From the NCBI GenBank assembly GCA_013364255.1, contig CP054936.1, positions 7,830,353-7,894,352 on the forward strand: 64,000 nucleotides of DNA, given 5' to 3'. This DNA comes from Streptomyces seoulensis (GTDB lineage Bacteria > Actinomycetota > Actinomycetes > Streptomycetales > Streptomycetaceae). This document shows positions 36,631-45,730 of the stretch, piece after piece (positions within the stretch are counted from its first letter, which is position 1; each line of letters starts with the position of its first letter). A model generated the notes under the pieces. It saw nothing but the letters and a program-made list of their open reading frames with translations, had not been told where the DNA came from and did no database searches. The position numbers were made by a program, and so were the translations under genes.

Positions 36631-37029
36631 TCACCGGCCGTTCTGCTCGGCCTCCGCCTGCTGCTGCTCGGCGACCGCCTTGCGGACCTCGTCCATGTCC
36701 AGCTTGCGGGCCTGCCCGATCACATCCGTGAGGGCGGCCTCGGGCAGCGCGCCCGGCTGCGCGAACACGGCTACCTGGTCCCGGACGATCATCAGCGTCG
36801 GAATGGACTGGATGCCGAAGGCCGCCGCCAGCTCCGGCTGCGCCTCGGTGTCGACCTTGCCGAACACCAGGTCGGGATTGTCCGCGGCGGCCTTCTCGTA
36901 GACCGGGGCGAACGAACGGCACGGCCCGCACCACGACGCCCAGAAGTCGATGAGCACGAACTCGTTGTCCGTGACCGTCTGGTCGAAGTTCTCCTTGGTG
37001 AGCTCCACGGTGCTGCTGGTGCTGCTCAT
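36631..37029 (-). CDS. trxA: thioredoxin
   Basis: 132-residue thioredoxin, a cytoplasmic disulfide reductase. Active site WCGPC in FVLIDFWASWCGPCRSFAP; cis-Pro loop IQSIPTLMIVRD. A C-terminal extension of about 20 residues rich in Gln/Glu/Ala follows the fold. The ATG at 37029 has AGAGGGA upstream. It is divergent from a pyridine nucleotide-disulfide oxidoreductase gene, suggesting a shared redox stimulon, though not direct electron transfer. Confidence 0.93.
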   Translation of the reverse strand: MSSTSSTVELTKENFDQTVTDNEFVLIDFWASWCGPCRSFAPVYEKAAADNPDLVFGKVDTEAQPELAAAFGIQSIPTLMIVRDQVAVFAQPGALPEAALTDVIGQARKLDMDEVRKAVAEQQQAEAEQNGR

Positions 37030-37168
37030 GGCGTGATCCCTCTTCCTGCTGTCGGGTGAGCCGTCGGCACAACACGGCCGACCCCACGGACTATTCCGTG
37101 CGCGCACGATGCTGTCCCGCGCGCGTACCCGTGTGGCCTCCGCGCACACCACCCTCCAGACTGACCCC

Positions 37169-38596
37169 ATGACGGAAACGGAAAACATCGCCTACGACGT
37201 GGTGGTGCTCGGCGCCGGACCCGTGGGGGAGAACGTCGCCGACCGCACCCGCGCGGCCGGACTGACCACCGCCATCGTGGAGAGCGAGCTGGTCGGCGGC
37301 GAGTGCTCCTACTGGGCGTGCATGCCCAGCAAGGCCCTGCTGCGCCCCATCATCGCCCGCGCCGACGCCCGCCGCCTGCCCGGCCTGAGCGAGGCCGTGC
37401 GCGGCCCCCTCGACACCGCGGCGGTCCTCGCCCGCCGGGACGAGTACACCTCCCACTGGCACGACGACGGCCAGGTCGGCTGGCTCGACGGCATCGGCGC
37501 CGACCTGTACCGCGGGCACGGCCGCCTGGCCGGGCCGCGCACCGTCACGGTCACCGGACCGGACGGCACGACCAGGACGCTGACCGCCCGGCACGCCGTC
37601 GCCGTGTGCACCGGCACCCGCGCCCAGCTGCCCGATCTGCCCGGCATCGAGGACGTCGGGCCGTGGACCAGCCGCGAGGCGACCAGCGCCAAGGAGGTGC
37701 CGGGGCGGCTCATCGTGGTCGGCGGCGGTGTGGTGGCCGCCGAGATGGCCACCGTCTTCCAGGCCCTCGGCTCACAGGTCACCGTCCTGGTCCGGGGCAA
37801 GGGACTGCTGGCGCGGATGGAGCCCTTCGCCGGCGAACTGGTCGCCGACGCCCTCACCGAGGCGGGCGCCGACCTCCGCACCGGCACGTCCGTGGAGTCG
37901 GTGCGCCGCGACAACGGCGCCGTCGTGGCCGTCACCGGGTCCGGCGACCGGATCGAGGCCGACGAGATCCTCTTCGCCACCGGCCGCGCCCCGCGCACCG
38001 ACGACATCGGCCTGGACACCGTCGGCCTGGAACCGGGCTCCTGGCTGACGGTCGACGACACGCTGCGCGTCGAGGGCAGCGACTGGCTGTACGCGTGCGG
38101 CGACGTCAACCACCGGGCGCTCCTCACCCACCAGGGCAAGTACCAGGCGCGGATCGCGGGCGACGCCATCGGGGCCCGCGCCGTCGGCGCCTCCCTGGAC
38201 ACGGAGCCGTGGGGCGCCCACGCCGCCACCGCCGACCACCACGCCGTCCCGCAGGTCGTCTTCACCGACCCGGAGGCCGCCGCCGTGGGCCTCTCGCTGG
38301 CCGAGGCGGAGCAGGCCGGCCACCGGGTCCGCGCGGTGGACGTGGACATGTCCTCGGTGGCCGGGGCGGGACTGTACGGGGAGGGCTACCGGGGCCGCGC
38401 CCGCATGGTCGTCGACCTGGACGAGAACATCCTGCGCGGCGTCACGTTCGTCGGCCCCGGCGTGGGCGAACTGCTGCACTCCGCGTCCGTCGCCGTCGCC
38501 GGGCGGGTCCCGGTCGACCGGCTGTGGCACGCGGTCCCGTCCTACCCGACGATCAGCGAGGTGTGGCTGCGGCTGCTGGAGGCGTACCGAGGCTGA
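37169..38596 (+). CDS. FAD-dependent pyridine nucleotide-disulfide oxidoreductase
   Basis: 475-residue class I disulfide reductase of the lipoamide dehydrogenase / mercuric reductase type. FAD site VVLGAGPVGENVADR; redox pair Cys46-x4-Cys51 in GGECSYWACMPSK; NAD(P) site LIVVGGGVVAAEMATVF; second FAD motif WLYACGDVNHRALLTHQGKY; dimer-interface catalytic His in HAVPSYPTISEVW. The Cys pair is intact, but the surrounding sequence departs from the CLNVGC of true lipoamide dehydrogenases, so the substrate is uncertain. The ATG at 37169 lacks a strong leader. Confidence 0.85.
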   Translation: MTETENIAYDVVVLGAGPVGENVADRTRAAGLTTAIVESELVGGECSYWACMPSKALLRPIIARADARRLPGLSEAVRGPLDTAAVLARRDEYTSHWHDDGQVGWLDGIGADLYRGHGRLAGPRTVTVTGPDGTTRTLTARHAVAVCTGTRAQLPDLPGIEDVGPWTSREATSAKEVPGRLIVVGGGVVAAEMATVFQALGSQVTVLVRGKGLLARMEPFAGELVADALTEAGADLRTGTSVESVRRDNGAVVAVTGSGDRIEADEILFATGRAPRTDDIGLDTVGLEPGSWLTVDDTLRVEGSDWLYACGDVNHRALLTHQGKYQARIAGDAIGARAVGASLDTEPWGAHAATADHHAVPQVVFTDPEAAAVGLSLAEAEQAGHRVRAVDVDMSSVAGAGLYGEGYRGRARMVVDLDENILRGVTFVGPGVGELLHSASVAVAGRVPVDRLWHAVPSYPTISEVWLRLLEAYRG

Positions 38597-38609
38597 ACGC
38601 CCTTGCAGG

Positions 38610-39254
38610 TCAAGGGAGTTCGAAGCCGAGGGCGCGGGCGGCGGCCTCCGGCGTCGGCTGCGTCCAGCGCGCGGCCATGGCCTCGTGGGAGGCGAGCGAG
38701 CGCGGCTCGGCGCGGTCGACGTAGAGGACGCCGTCGAGGTGGTCGGTCTCGTGCTGCACGATGCGGGCCGGCCACCCGGTGAACACCTCGTCCACCGCAC
38801 GGCCGTGCTCGTCCCACGCCCGCAGCCGCACCTCGGCGTGCCGCGCCACCACCGCCTGCCAGCCCGGCACGCTCAGACAGCCCTCGTAGAACGCGGCCCG
38901 GCGGGCGCCGACCGCCTCGTACGACGGGTTGACCAGCACCCGGAACGGCTGCGGGACCCGCTCGCGGGCGATCCGCACCTCCTCGGACACCGGCGCCGGG
39001 TCCTCGATCACCGCGATCCGCAGCCCCACCCCCACCTGCACGGCGGCCAGCCCCACCCCCGGCGCGGCGCGCATGGTGTCCCGCAGCGCCTGGACGAACC
39101 GGGCCAGCAGCTCGGGCGCCAACTGCCCGTCGTACGGCTCGGCGGGGCGGCGCAGCACCGGGTCACCGGCCGCGACGATGGGCAACGGACCGCCCGGGGC
39201 GAGGAGTTCGGTGACCTGCTCGGCAAGCGGCGTACGCGCACGGGGAGAAGCCAT
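38610..39254 (-). CDS. def: peptide deformylase
   Basis: 214-residue metalloprotease that removes the formyl group from new proteins. All three motifs are present: GVGLAAVQVG (GxGLAAxQ), EGCLSV with the metal-ligand Cys, and QHETDHLDG (HExxH). The N-terminal extension of about 25 residues is typical of actinobacterial paralogues; a second deformylase is expected elsewhere. ATG 39254. Thirteen bases separate its stop from the convergent oxidoreductase stop. Confidence 0.94.
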   Translation of the reverse strand: MASPRARTPLAEQVTELLAPGGPLPIVAAGDPVLRRPAEPYDGQLAPELLARFVQALRDTMRAAPGVGLAAVQVGVGLRIAVIEDPAPVSEEVRIARERVPQPFRVLVNPSYEAVGARRAAFYEGCLSVPGWQAVVARHAEVRLRAWDEHGRAVDEVFTGWPARIVQHETDHLDGVLYVDRAEPRSLASHEAMAARWTQPTPEAAARALGFELP

Positions 39255-39350
39255 CGCGCCAGCATGCCACGGACCGCCGCCGCCCGGCGGAAGCGCCGGC
39301 CGGGTGAAGTAGCGTGGTGCGACACGCCGACGCCGGAAGGGGACACGGAC

Positions 39351-39752
39351 ATGGTGGCGCAGCACCGGCGGGCCCGGCGCGGACAGGGCGAACTGGAGAG
39401 CCAGGTCCTCGGCGCGCTGCGGGCGGCGGACGGCCCGGTCACCGCCGCCTGGGTGCGGGACAGGCTCGGCGGCGACCTCGCCCACACCACCGTCGTCACC
39501 ATCCTCACCCGGCTGCTCGCCAAGGACGTGGTCTCCCGCGAACGCCGGGGCCGCTCCTTCGCGTGGACGCCGACCGCGGACGTCGCCCGGCTCGCGGCGC
39601 TGCGGATGCGGCGGCTGCTGGACGGCGAACGCGACCGCGAGGCCGTCCTCGCCAGCTTCGTCACCGCCCTGCCCCCGGGCGACGAACAGGTGCTGCGCGC
39701 CCTGCTCGAAACGGCCGAGGACACGGCGGACCGCGGCGGGGAGGACCGGTGA
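39351..39752 (+). CDS. BlaI/MecI/CopY-family repressor
   Basis: 133-residue winged-helix repressor. Motifs: LESQVLGALRAADGPVTAAWV, LAHTTVVTILTRLLAKDVVSRER, RSFAWTPTADVARLAALRM. The C-terminal dimerisation helix contains the region cleaved in BlaI (AVLASFVTAL). The ATG at 39351 has GGAAGGGG upstream. The next gene encodes an M56 peptidase of BlaR1 type, so this is a BlaI-BlaR-like sensing pair. No beta-lactamase gene is visible nearby. Confidence 0.9.
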   Translation: MVAQHRRARRGQGELESQVLGALRAADGPVTAAWVRDRLGGDLAHTTVVTILTRLLAKDVVSRERRGRSFAWTPTADVARLAALRMRRLLDGERDREAVLASFVTALPPGDEQVLRALLETAEDTADRGGEDR

Positions 39753-39805
39753 CCGGACGAGGCGCGCCGCCCGCGCCGGGCGGCGGCGCGAAGGGCTGAC
39801 GCGGC

Positions 39806-40741
39806 ATGGGTGTCTTCGTCTTCCTTCCGCTGGTGCTGCCGCTGACCGCCTGGCCGGTGGCCCGGCTGGCCGCACTCCACCTGCACCCGCGCACCGCCAC
39901 CCGGCTGCTGACCGCGGTGGCGGTGGTCATGTCCGTGTGCAGCACGCTCTGCCTCGCCCTGCTCATGGTCGTCGGCACCGCCCAACTGCCCGGCAACCCG
40001 CTGCCGGACGGCTGGTCCGACCCCCAGGTCCGGGCCGCCGTGCCCTGCGACGGCATCGCCGGGCGCGCGGCGATCCCCGCCCTCGCGGCGGTCACGGCGT
40101 CCTGCGGGCGCACCCTGTGGCGCCACCGGCGCGTCATCCGGCGGGCCCGCCGGGCGCTGACCGGGCTGCCCGGTCCCCGGGTCGTCGTCCTGCCCGACAG
40201 CGCGCCGTACGCGTACGCGCTGCCCGGCGGCCACGGCCATGGCCGCGTCGTGGTCACCACCGCCCTGCTGGCCGCCCTCGGGCCGGCCGAGCGGCGCGCC
40301 CTGTTCGCGCACGAACGCGCCCACCTCGCCGCCCGCCACCACCGCCATCTGCTCGCCGTGCACCTGGCGGCCCGCGCCAACCCGTTCCTGCGCCCGCTGC
40401 GCTCCGCCGTCCTCTACACCGCCGAGCGGTGGGCCGACGAGGCGGCGGCCCAGGCGGTCGGCGACCGGCGGGCGGTCGCCCGGGCGATCGGCAAGGCGGC
40501 GCTGCTGGCGCCCGCCGCGCCCGCGCCCACCCTGCCCGCGCTGGCCGCCGCGGGGCCGGTCCCGCGCCGGGTCGCGGCCCTGCTGGCGCCCGCGCCCGCC
40601 GTACGGCGCTGGCCGCCGGTGTGCACGGCGGTCGGCGCCGCCGCGTGGGGCGCCGCCGCCGGCGCGGCGGTCTCCGCGATGTCCTCGGCGAACTCCGCGG
40701 TCACCCTGTTCCTCACCCTCTACGCGGCGACGCCCCTGTAG
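39806..40741 (+). CDS. M56-family membrane metallopeptidase (BlaR1-like, no sensor domain)
   Basis: 311-residue membrane zinc peptidase. The HExxH motif is HERAH (about residues 169-173) in LFAHERAHLAARHHRH; the downstream Glu is in YTAERWADEAAAQAVGD. Membrane helices are at about 2-20, 33-55, 83-100 and 275-300. It lacks the extracellular penicillin-binding domain of BlaR1, as do most actinobacterial members. It likely cleaves the BlaI-type repressor encoded 53 bases upstream; the inducing signal is unknown. Confidence 0.88.
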   Translation: MGVFVFLPLVLPLTAWPVARLAALHLHPRTATRLLTAVAVVMSVCSTLCLALLMVVGTAQLPGNPLPDGWSDPQVRAAVPCDGIAGRAAIPALAAVTASCGRTLWRHRRVIRRARRALTGLPGPRVVVLPDSAPYAYALPGGHGHGRVVVTTALLAALGPAERRALFAHERAHLAARHHRHLLAVHLAARANPFLRPLRSAVLYTAERWADEAAAQAVGDRRAVARAIGKAALLAPAAPAPTLPALAAAGPVPRRVAALLAPAPAVRRWPPVCTAVGAAAWGAAAGAAVSAMSSANSAVTLFLTLYAATPL

Positions 40742-40846
40742 CCCGCCGGGACACCGGCGCGGCCGCCTCCCCTCCCGAGACCGACGGCCCCGAAACGACC
40801 CGATCCGCCCCACTCGATCCGCCCCACCCGACCGGAGGTCATCCAG

Positions 40847-41377
40847 GTGTTTCCCGCACGGGCGCTCGCCGGCGCCCCGCTGGCTCTGACGGTTCTCGTC
40901 CTGTCCGGCTGCTCCTCCTCGTGGGGCTGCCACGACACGACGGCGGAGCGCGGTGCGGCCGGCGTCGAGGTACACGTCGAGGACGCCTCCGGGCGGCGTG
41001 CCGGCGTCACCGCCGAGATCGTCGACTGGCGCCTGGAGCCGCACCCGCAGGCGCCCTCCGACGGCGACCGGGTGCACTTCCACTACCGCTTCGACGGCGC
41101 CGACGAGCGGTCCGGCCCCGCCGTGGACGCCTGCGCGGTCGACAAGAAGCGCGTGGCGCTGGGGTGCCGGACGATCTACTCGTCCGAGGGGAGGCCCGCG
41201 CCGGACGGTAGCCTCACGGGCGACGACTGGCTCGCCGTCGCGCACCCCGGGCAGGTCGCCGGAGTGCTGCTGATCCCCAACGACCAGTCCCACCCCGGCC
41301 GGACCTGCGCGCAGGACGTCAAGGACGGCGGCGGCCCGCACCCCCCGGAACCGGCCGGGCCGGGAGACCGGCTGTGA
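40847..41377 (+). CDS. putative lipoprotein, function unknown
   Basis: 176-residue exported protein. The GTG at 40847 has CCGGAGGTC upstream. The signal peptide ends in a lipobox (LVLSGCSSS). The mature part has several Cys residues and beta-rich segments (VEVHVEDASGRRAGVTAEIVD, RVHFHYRFDGADE, WLAVAHPGQVAGVLLIP). I recognise no family. It follows the BlaI/M56 pair on the same strand after 105 bases, so it could be a target of that system. Confidence 0.7.
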   Translation: MFPARALAGAPLALTVLVLSGCSSSWGCHDTTAERGAAGVEVHVEDASGRRAGVTAEIVDWRLEPHPQAPSDGDRVHFHYRFDGADERSGPAVDACAVDKKRVALGCRTIYSSEGRPAPDGSLTGDDWLAVAHPGQVAGVLLIPNDQSHPGRTCAQDVKDGGGPHPPEPAGPGDRL

Positions 41378-41427
41378 GCGGGCCGAGGCGATCGGACGCG
41401 GGCACGGGGCCCTGCGCGTCCGGGGCC

Positions 41428-41775
41428 CTACGCGTCCGCGAACTCGCCCGCGAACGCGGAGGCGATGCGCAGGTGGGCGGTCGCCTCCTCGTGCCGCCCC
41501 TGGCGCTGGAGCGTGCGGCCCAGCATCAGCCGGGCGTAGTGCTCCACCGGGTCGCGCTCCACGATCAGGCGCAACTGGTCCTCGGCGTTGCGCAGTTGAG
41601 CCGAGTGGTAGTAGGCGCGGGCCAGCAGCAGCCGGGGTCCGGTCTGCTCCGGCACCTCCTCGACGAGCCGGTCCAGCACCCGCGCCGCGCCGGCGTAGTC
41701 GCGGGCGTCGAAGAACATCCGGGCCCGCTCCCAGCGCTCCGCCGCGCTCCCGTGGTCGTAGTACGTCGTCGTCAT
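41428..41775 (-). CDS. tetratricopeptide-repeat protein
   Basis: 115-residue helical protein made of about three TPR units (ARMFFDARDYAGAARVLDRLV, PRLLLARAYYHSAQLRNAEDQ, YARLMLGRTLQRQGRHEEATA). Start ATG 41775, with a near-perfect GGAGGT leader. Cytoplasmic adaptor; partner unknown. Confidence 0.88.
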   Translation of the reverse strand: MTTTYYDHGSAAERWERARMFFDARDYAGAARVLDRLVEEVPEQTGPRLLLARAYYHSAQLRNAEDQLRLIVERDPVEHYARLMLGRTLQRQGRHEEATAHLRIASAFAGEFADA

Positions 41776-41982
41776 CACGTGCGACCTCCTTCGACGCCCA
41801 CAACCGACCCGCTTGGTTGAATATTCCACTAACATCGCCGCTCCCCGTACTGGTTCCTGCAGAAGCCCCCCTGCCGGCCTGCGCGCCAGTCCGATGGAGT
41901 GTTCATCGCTTGATTCCGGCGACGGTGCGTGACCCGGCGGGCACGCTGACGGGACCGCCCGCGCGGGTCTAGGTTGGGACCC

Positions 41983-42948
41983 ATGAGCAACCTTGATCGC
42001 CAGGCGGTTCCCGCGGTGTGCGGCGGCCGCGGATTCGTGGTGGCGGAGCCCGTGCGCGAACTCCTCAGCCCGCGCCGGGTCCAGCTCGGCGAGTCCACCG
42101 AGGTCCGCCGGCTGCTGCCCAACCTGGGCCGTCGCATGGTGGGCGCCTGGTGCTTCGTCGACCACTACGGCCCCGACGACATCGCCGACGAACCCGGCAT
42201 GCAGGTGCCCCCGCACCCGCACATGGGCCTGCAGACGGTGAGCTGGCTGCACGAGGGCGAGGTGCTGCACCGCGACTCGACCGGCAGCCTCCAGACGATC
42301 CGCCCCCGTGAGCTGGGCCTGATGACCTCCGGCCGCGCCATCAGCCACTCCGAGGAGAGCCCGAGGTCGCACGCCCGCCTCCTGCACGGCGCCCAGCTGT
42401 GGGTGGCCCTGCCCGACGCCCACCGGCACACCGACCCGCACTTCGAACACCACGCCGACCTGCCGACCGTCACGGCGCCCGGTCTGAACGCCACGCTGAT
42501 CCTCGGCGCCCTGGACGGCACGAGGTCGCCGGGCACCGCCTACACCCCGATCGTCGGCGCCGACCTCTCCCTGTCCCGCGGCGCGGACGTACGCCTGCCG
42601 CTGGAACCGGACTTCGAGTACGCCGTCCTGGCCATGTCCGGCGAGGCCCACGTCGACGACGTCCCCGTCCTGCCCGGCTCGATGCTCTACCTCGGCTGCG
42701 GCCGCACCGAACTCCCCCTGCGCGCCGACTCCGACGCCGCCCTGATGCTCCTGGGCGGCGAACCGTTCGAGGAGGAGCTGATCATGTTCTGGAACTGGAT
42801 CGGACGGACGCAGGAGGAGATCGAGCAGGCCCGCGAGGACTGGATGAAGGGGGCGCGGTTCGGGGAGGTGAAGGGATACGACGATGATCCACTGCCCGCC
42901 CCCGAGCTGCCGCCGACACCTCTGAAGCCCCGGGGCAGGGCTCGCTGA
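41983..42948 (+). CDS. pirin-family protein
   Basis: 321-residue bicupin of the pirin family, some members of which are quercetin 2,3-dioxygenases. Metal motifs: PPHPHMGLQTVSWLHEGEVLHRD and LMTSGRAISHSEE. The ATG at 41983 is preferred to an upstream TTG. The last 36 codons and stop are repeated, in frame and about 93% identical at DNA level, at 57071-57185, which marks the edges of the accessory region. The annotated gene itself looks intact. Confidence 0.92.
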   Translation: MSNLDRQAVPAVCGGRGFVVAEPVRELLSPRRVQLGESTEVRRLLPNLGRRMVGAWCFVDHYGPDDIADEPGMQVPPHPHMGLQTVSWLHEGEVLHRDSTGSLQTIRPRELGLMTSGRAISHSEESPRSHARLLHGAQLWVALPDAHRHTDPHFEHHADLPTVTAPGLNATLILGALDGTRSPGTAYTPIVGADLSLSRGADVRLPLEPDFEYAVLAMSGEAHVDDVPVLPGSMLYLGCGRTELPLRADSDAALMLLGGEPFEEELIMFWNWIGRTQEEIEQAREDWMKGARFGEVKGYDDDPLPAPELPPTPLKPRGRAR

Positions 42949-42955
42949 GCCGGCG
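42841..42955 (+). repeat. left copy of a 115-bp direct repeat (pirin 3' end)
   Basis: This segment covers the pirin C-terminal codons, its TGA and 7 bases beyond. It matches 57071-57185 at 107 of 115 positions, with an uninterrupted 46-bp identity at 42892-42937. Identity ends sharply on both sides. Confidence 0.9.
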
Positions 42956-43222
42956 AAACAGCGGCTGATCGGCGAGGGGTGGGTGACATGTTCCGCGCAG
43001 ATTCGCCGCCCTTCAATGCCTCCTGGATGCTGCAAAGGGGCGTACCTCATGGCCTGATGCGCCGCGTTGAATGACTCCACGGTCCAGCTGTCTGTGGGCG
43101 GGTGTGGCAGGACGTTTGCTGACCTATTGCTGACGTTCCCTACTCCGCCAGGCACTCGGCGCGCGCCGCGAAATGCGGGAGTTCTTCGACCGCCCGACCG
43201 AGCACCTCTGACGGGAGACGGT

Positions 43223-43441
43223 TCACTCCTCGGACTTCGCGCGGTCGGATCGCACGCGGTCCGCGACGGCGAACAGGACCAGCGCCAGCAGGAGCAGGCC
43301 GACGCTCGCCCAGATCTCGTAGCCGTCCAGGAAGGACACCCGCCACACCAGCCCCGCCCGCCAGTGGGTGAAGCCGTGCACCACACCGAGCACGCCCTGC
43401 GTCAGGGCGAGGAACCCGACCACTTCCAGCACCTTCTTCAT
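43223..43441 (-). CDS. small membrane protein
   Basis: 72-residue protein with two membrane helices (VLEVVGFLALTQGVLGVVHGF and EIWASVGLLLLALVLFAVADRV) and a charged tail RSDRAKSEE. The ATG at 43441 (MKKVLEV) is preferred over the in-frame upstream start at 43522. Function unknown; divergent from the sensor-kinase gene. Confidence 0.7.
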   Translation of the reverse strand: MKKVLEVVGFLALTQGVLGVVHGFTHWRAGLVWRVSFLDGYEIWASVGLLLLALVLFAVADRVRSDRAKSEE

Positions 43442-43620
43442 GGCCACGACTCTCGTCCCGCGCCCCGCCCGCCCGCATCGGCCCCATGGCGCGTCGTGCG
43501 CGCCGCAGGTATGCGATCGCACCCGGCGGCCGAGCCGAAAGTCGTCACCGCCGCGACTTCGGTCGCCGATCCGCCGTCCATGCCGCCGGCGGGCACGGAG
43601 CGCGCGTAGATTCGTCGACC

Positions 43621-44883
43621 GTGAAGGACGACAGGACGACAGGGGAGAGACCGGCGCCGACCGGCCGACGGTGGTGGCTGCCGTCCGCCCTGGCCGACCA
43701 GCTCGACCCCGACGCGGACCCCGTCGCCGGTCGGCGGCCCCGCCGTCCTCGCCGCACGGCGCGCGACTGGATCATCGACGTCCTCTGCTTCCTGCTGGCC
43801 GTAGTCCTCGCCCTCGTCATCGCCCACGACATGAGCCGCGGCCCGCACACGCCGCACGCGCTCGTCGTCGCCGACCGGACGCTCGGCGGCCTCGCCTGCT
43901 GCGCGCTCTGGCTGCGCCGCAGGCACCCCTTGGCGCTGGCCGCCGTGCTGGTCCCGGTCGGCTTCCTGTCCACCACGTCCTCCGGCGCCGCCCTGCTCGC
44001 CCTGTTCACCCTCACCGTGCACCGGCCTTTCCGGTACGTCGCCTGGGTGGGCGGCGCCACCCTCGCGCTGCTCCCGGTCCTGTACTGGCTGCGCCCGGAC
44101 CCCGGTCTGTCGTACGGCGCCGCCCTCGTCTTCACCACGATGCTGAACCTGTCGGTCATCGGCTGGGGCATGTTCGTACGGTCCAAGCGGCAGCTCATGC
44201 TCAGCCTGCGCGACCGGGCCCGGCGCGCCGAGACGGAGGCGCGGCTGCGTGCCGAGCAGGCCCAGCGGCTCGCCCGCGAGGCCATCGCCCGGGAGATGCA
44301 CGACGTCCTCGCGCACCGGCTGACCCTGCTGAGCGTGCACGCCGGCGCACTGGAGTTCCGGCCCGACGCGCCCCCCGAGCAGACGGCGCGCGCCGCCGGG
44401 GTGATCCGGGAGAGCGCGCACGAAGCGCTACAGGACCTGCGGGAGATCATCGGCGTACTGCGCGCGGGCGACTCCGACGACGCGGGACGTCCGCAGCCGA
44501 CGCTCGCCGCGCTGGACGACCTGGTCGCCGAGTGCCGGGAGGCCGGGATGGCGGTCACCGCCGCCGGTCCGGCCGCCGCCGTGGACACCGTGCCCGCCTC
44601 CGTCGGCCGCACCGCGTACCGCATCGTCCAGGAGGCCCTGACCAACGCCCGCAAGCACGCCCCCGGCACGGAGGTCACCGTGTCCGTCACCGGCGCACCC
44701 GGCGAGGGCCTGGCGGTCCGCGTGCGCAACCCGGCGCCCGACGGCGAGGTCCCGCACGTCCCCGGCTCAGGACAGGGCCTGATCGGCCTCACCGAGCGGG
44801 CCACTCTCGCCGGCGGCACCCTGCGCCACGGCCCGACACCCGACGGTGGCTTCGAAGTCCGCGCCCTGCTGCCGTGGGGGTGA
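43621..44883 (+). CDS. two-component sensor histidine kinase (NarL-partner type)
   Basis: 420-residue HisKA_3 kinase. Five to six membrane helices (about residues 45-190) precede a DHp domain with the phospho-acceptor His in AREMHDVLAHRLTLLSVHAG, and an HATPase domain with N box VQEALTNARKHAPG and G box GSGQGLIGLTERATLAGG. The GTG at 43621 is chosen because upstream in-frame residues are not kinase-like. A TAGATT element just ahead suggests leaderless translation. The cognate response regulator follows at 45059. Confidence 0.88.
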   Translation: MKDDRTTGERPAPTGRRWWLPSALADQLDPDADPVAGRRPRRPRRTARDWIIDVLCFLLAVVLALVIAHDMSRGPHTPHALVVADRTLGGLACCALWLRRRHPLALAAVLVPVGFLSTTSSGAALLALFTLTVHRPFRYVAWVGGATLALLPVLYWLRPDPGLSYGAALVFTTMLNLSVIGWGMFVRSKRQLMLSLRDRARRAETEARLRAEQAQRLAREAIAREMHDVLAHRLTLLSVHAGALEFRPDAPPEQTARAAGVIRESAHEALQDLREIIGVLRAGDSDDAGRPQPTLAALDDLVAECREAGMAVTAAGPAAAVDTVPASVGRTAYRIVQEALTNARKHAPGTEVTVSVTGAPGEGLAVRVRNPAPDGEVPHVPGSGQGLIGLTERATLAGGTLRHGPTPDGGFEVRALLPWG

Positions 44884-45058
44884 ACGAGCCGGTACGCCGC
44901 CGGACGGAGGGAGCGACGGACGGCACCGGTACGGTCGGCCCGGCAGTCGCCGTCCTCACGGTCGCCGTCCACGCGGTCGCCGTCCACGCGGCCGGCGCGT
45001 CCTACGGGGCGGGGAGCCGGTATGGTCCGGGCGCGGGCCGTTTGGTTGGCTGGGGGCC

Positions 45059-45730
45059 ATGACCGCGATCCGACTGCTCCTCGTGGACGACGACCCGCTC
45101 GTGAGGGCCGGACTGTCCTTCATGCTGGGCGGCGCCGACGACATCGAGATCGTCGGCGAGGCGGCCGACGGCGCCGAGGCGGAGGCCCAGGTCGCGCGCA
45201 CCCGGCCGGACGTCGTCCTGATGGACGTACGCATGCCCGGCGTGGACGGGCTGGCGGCGACCCAGCGGCTGCGCGCACGGCCCGAGCCGCCCCGGATCGT
45301 GGTCCTGACCACCTTCCACGCCGACGAACAGGTGCTGCGGGCCCTGCGCGCCGGCGCCTCCGGGTTCCTCCTCAAGGACACCCCGCCCGACCGGATCGTG
45401 GAGGCGGTGCGCCGGGTCGCGGCCGGCGACCCCGTCCTCTCGCCGGCCGTCACCCGCCAGCTGATGCGGCACGCCGCGGGTGCGGCGGCCGGCGACCGGC
45501 GCTCCCGCGCGCGCGAGCGGGTCGCGGAGCTGGCCGAGCGGGAGCGCGAGGTCGCCCTCGGCGTCGGCCGGGGCCTGGCCAACGCGCAGATAGCGGCGGA
45601 CCTCTTCATGAGCGTCCCCACCGTCAAGGCCCACGTCTCGCGCATCCTCGCCAAGCTGTCCCTGGACAACCGCGTGCAGATCGCGCTGCTCGTCCACGAC
45701 GCGGGCCTCCTCGAAGACGACGCGCGGTGA
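45059..45730 (+). CDS. NarL/LuxR-type response regulator
   Basis: 223-residue response regulator. The receiver domain has acidic residues in LLLVDDDPLVRAG, phospho-acceptor Asp in VVLMDVRMPGVDG and Lys in FLLKDTPPDRIVEAV. The LuxR HTH is at about 150-215 (LAEREREVALGVGRGLANAQIAADL, SVPTVKAHVSRILAKL). The ATG at 45059 has GGGGGCC upstream. It pairs with the kinase at 43621; the 175-base spacer has repeats of GTCGCCGTCCACGCG. Confidence 0.9.
   Translation: MTAIRLLLVDDDPLVRAGLSFMLGGADDIEIVGEAADGAEAEAQVARTRPDVVLMDVRMPGVDGLAATQRLRARPEPPRIVVLTTFHADEQVLRALRAGASGFLLKDTPPDRIVEAVRRVAAGDPVLSPAVTRQLMRHAAGAAAGDRRSRARERVAELAEREREVALGVGRGLANAQIAADLFMSVPTVKAHVSRILAKLSLDNRVQIALLVHDAGLLEDDAR

Noticed and set aside
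42956..43222. Possible integrase remnant or att-linked gene next to the left repeat
   Set aside because: I found no recombinase motif in either strand; only short unassignable frames such as a 28-codon minus-strand frame ending at 43140.
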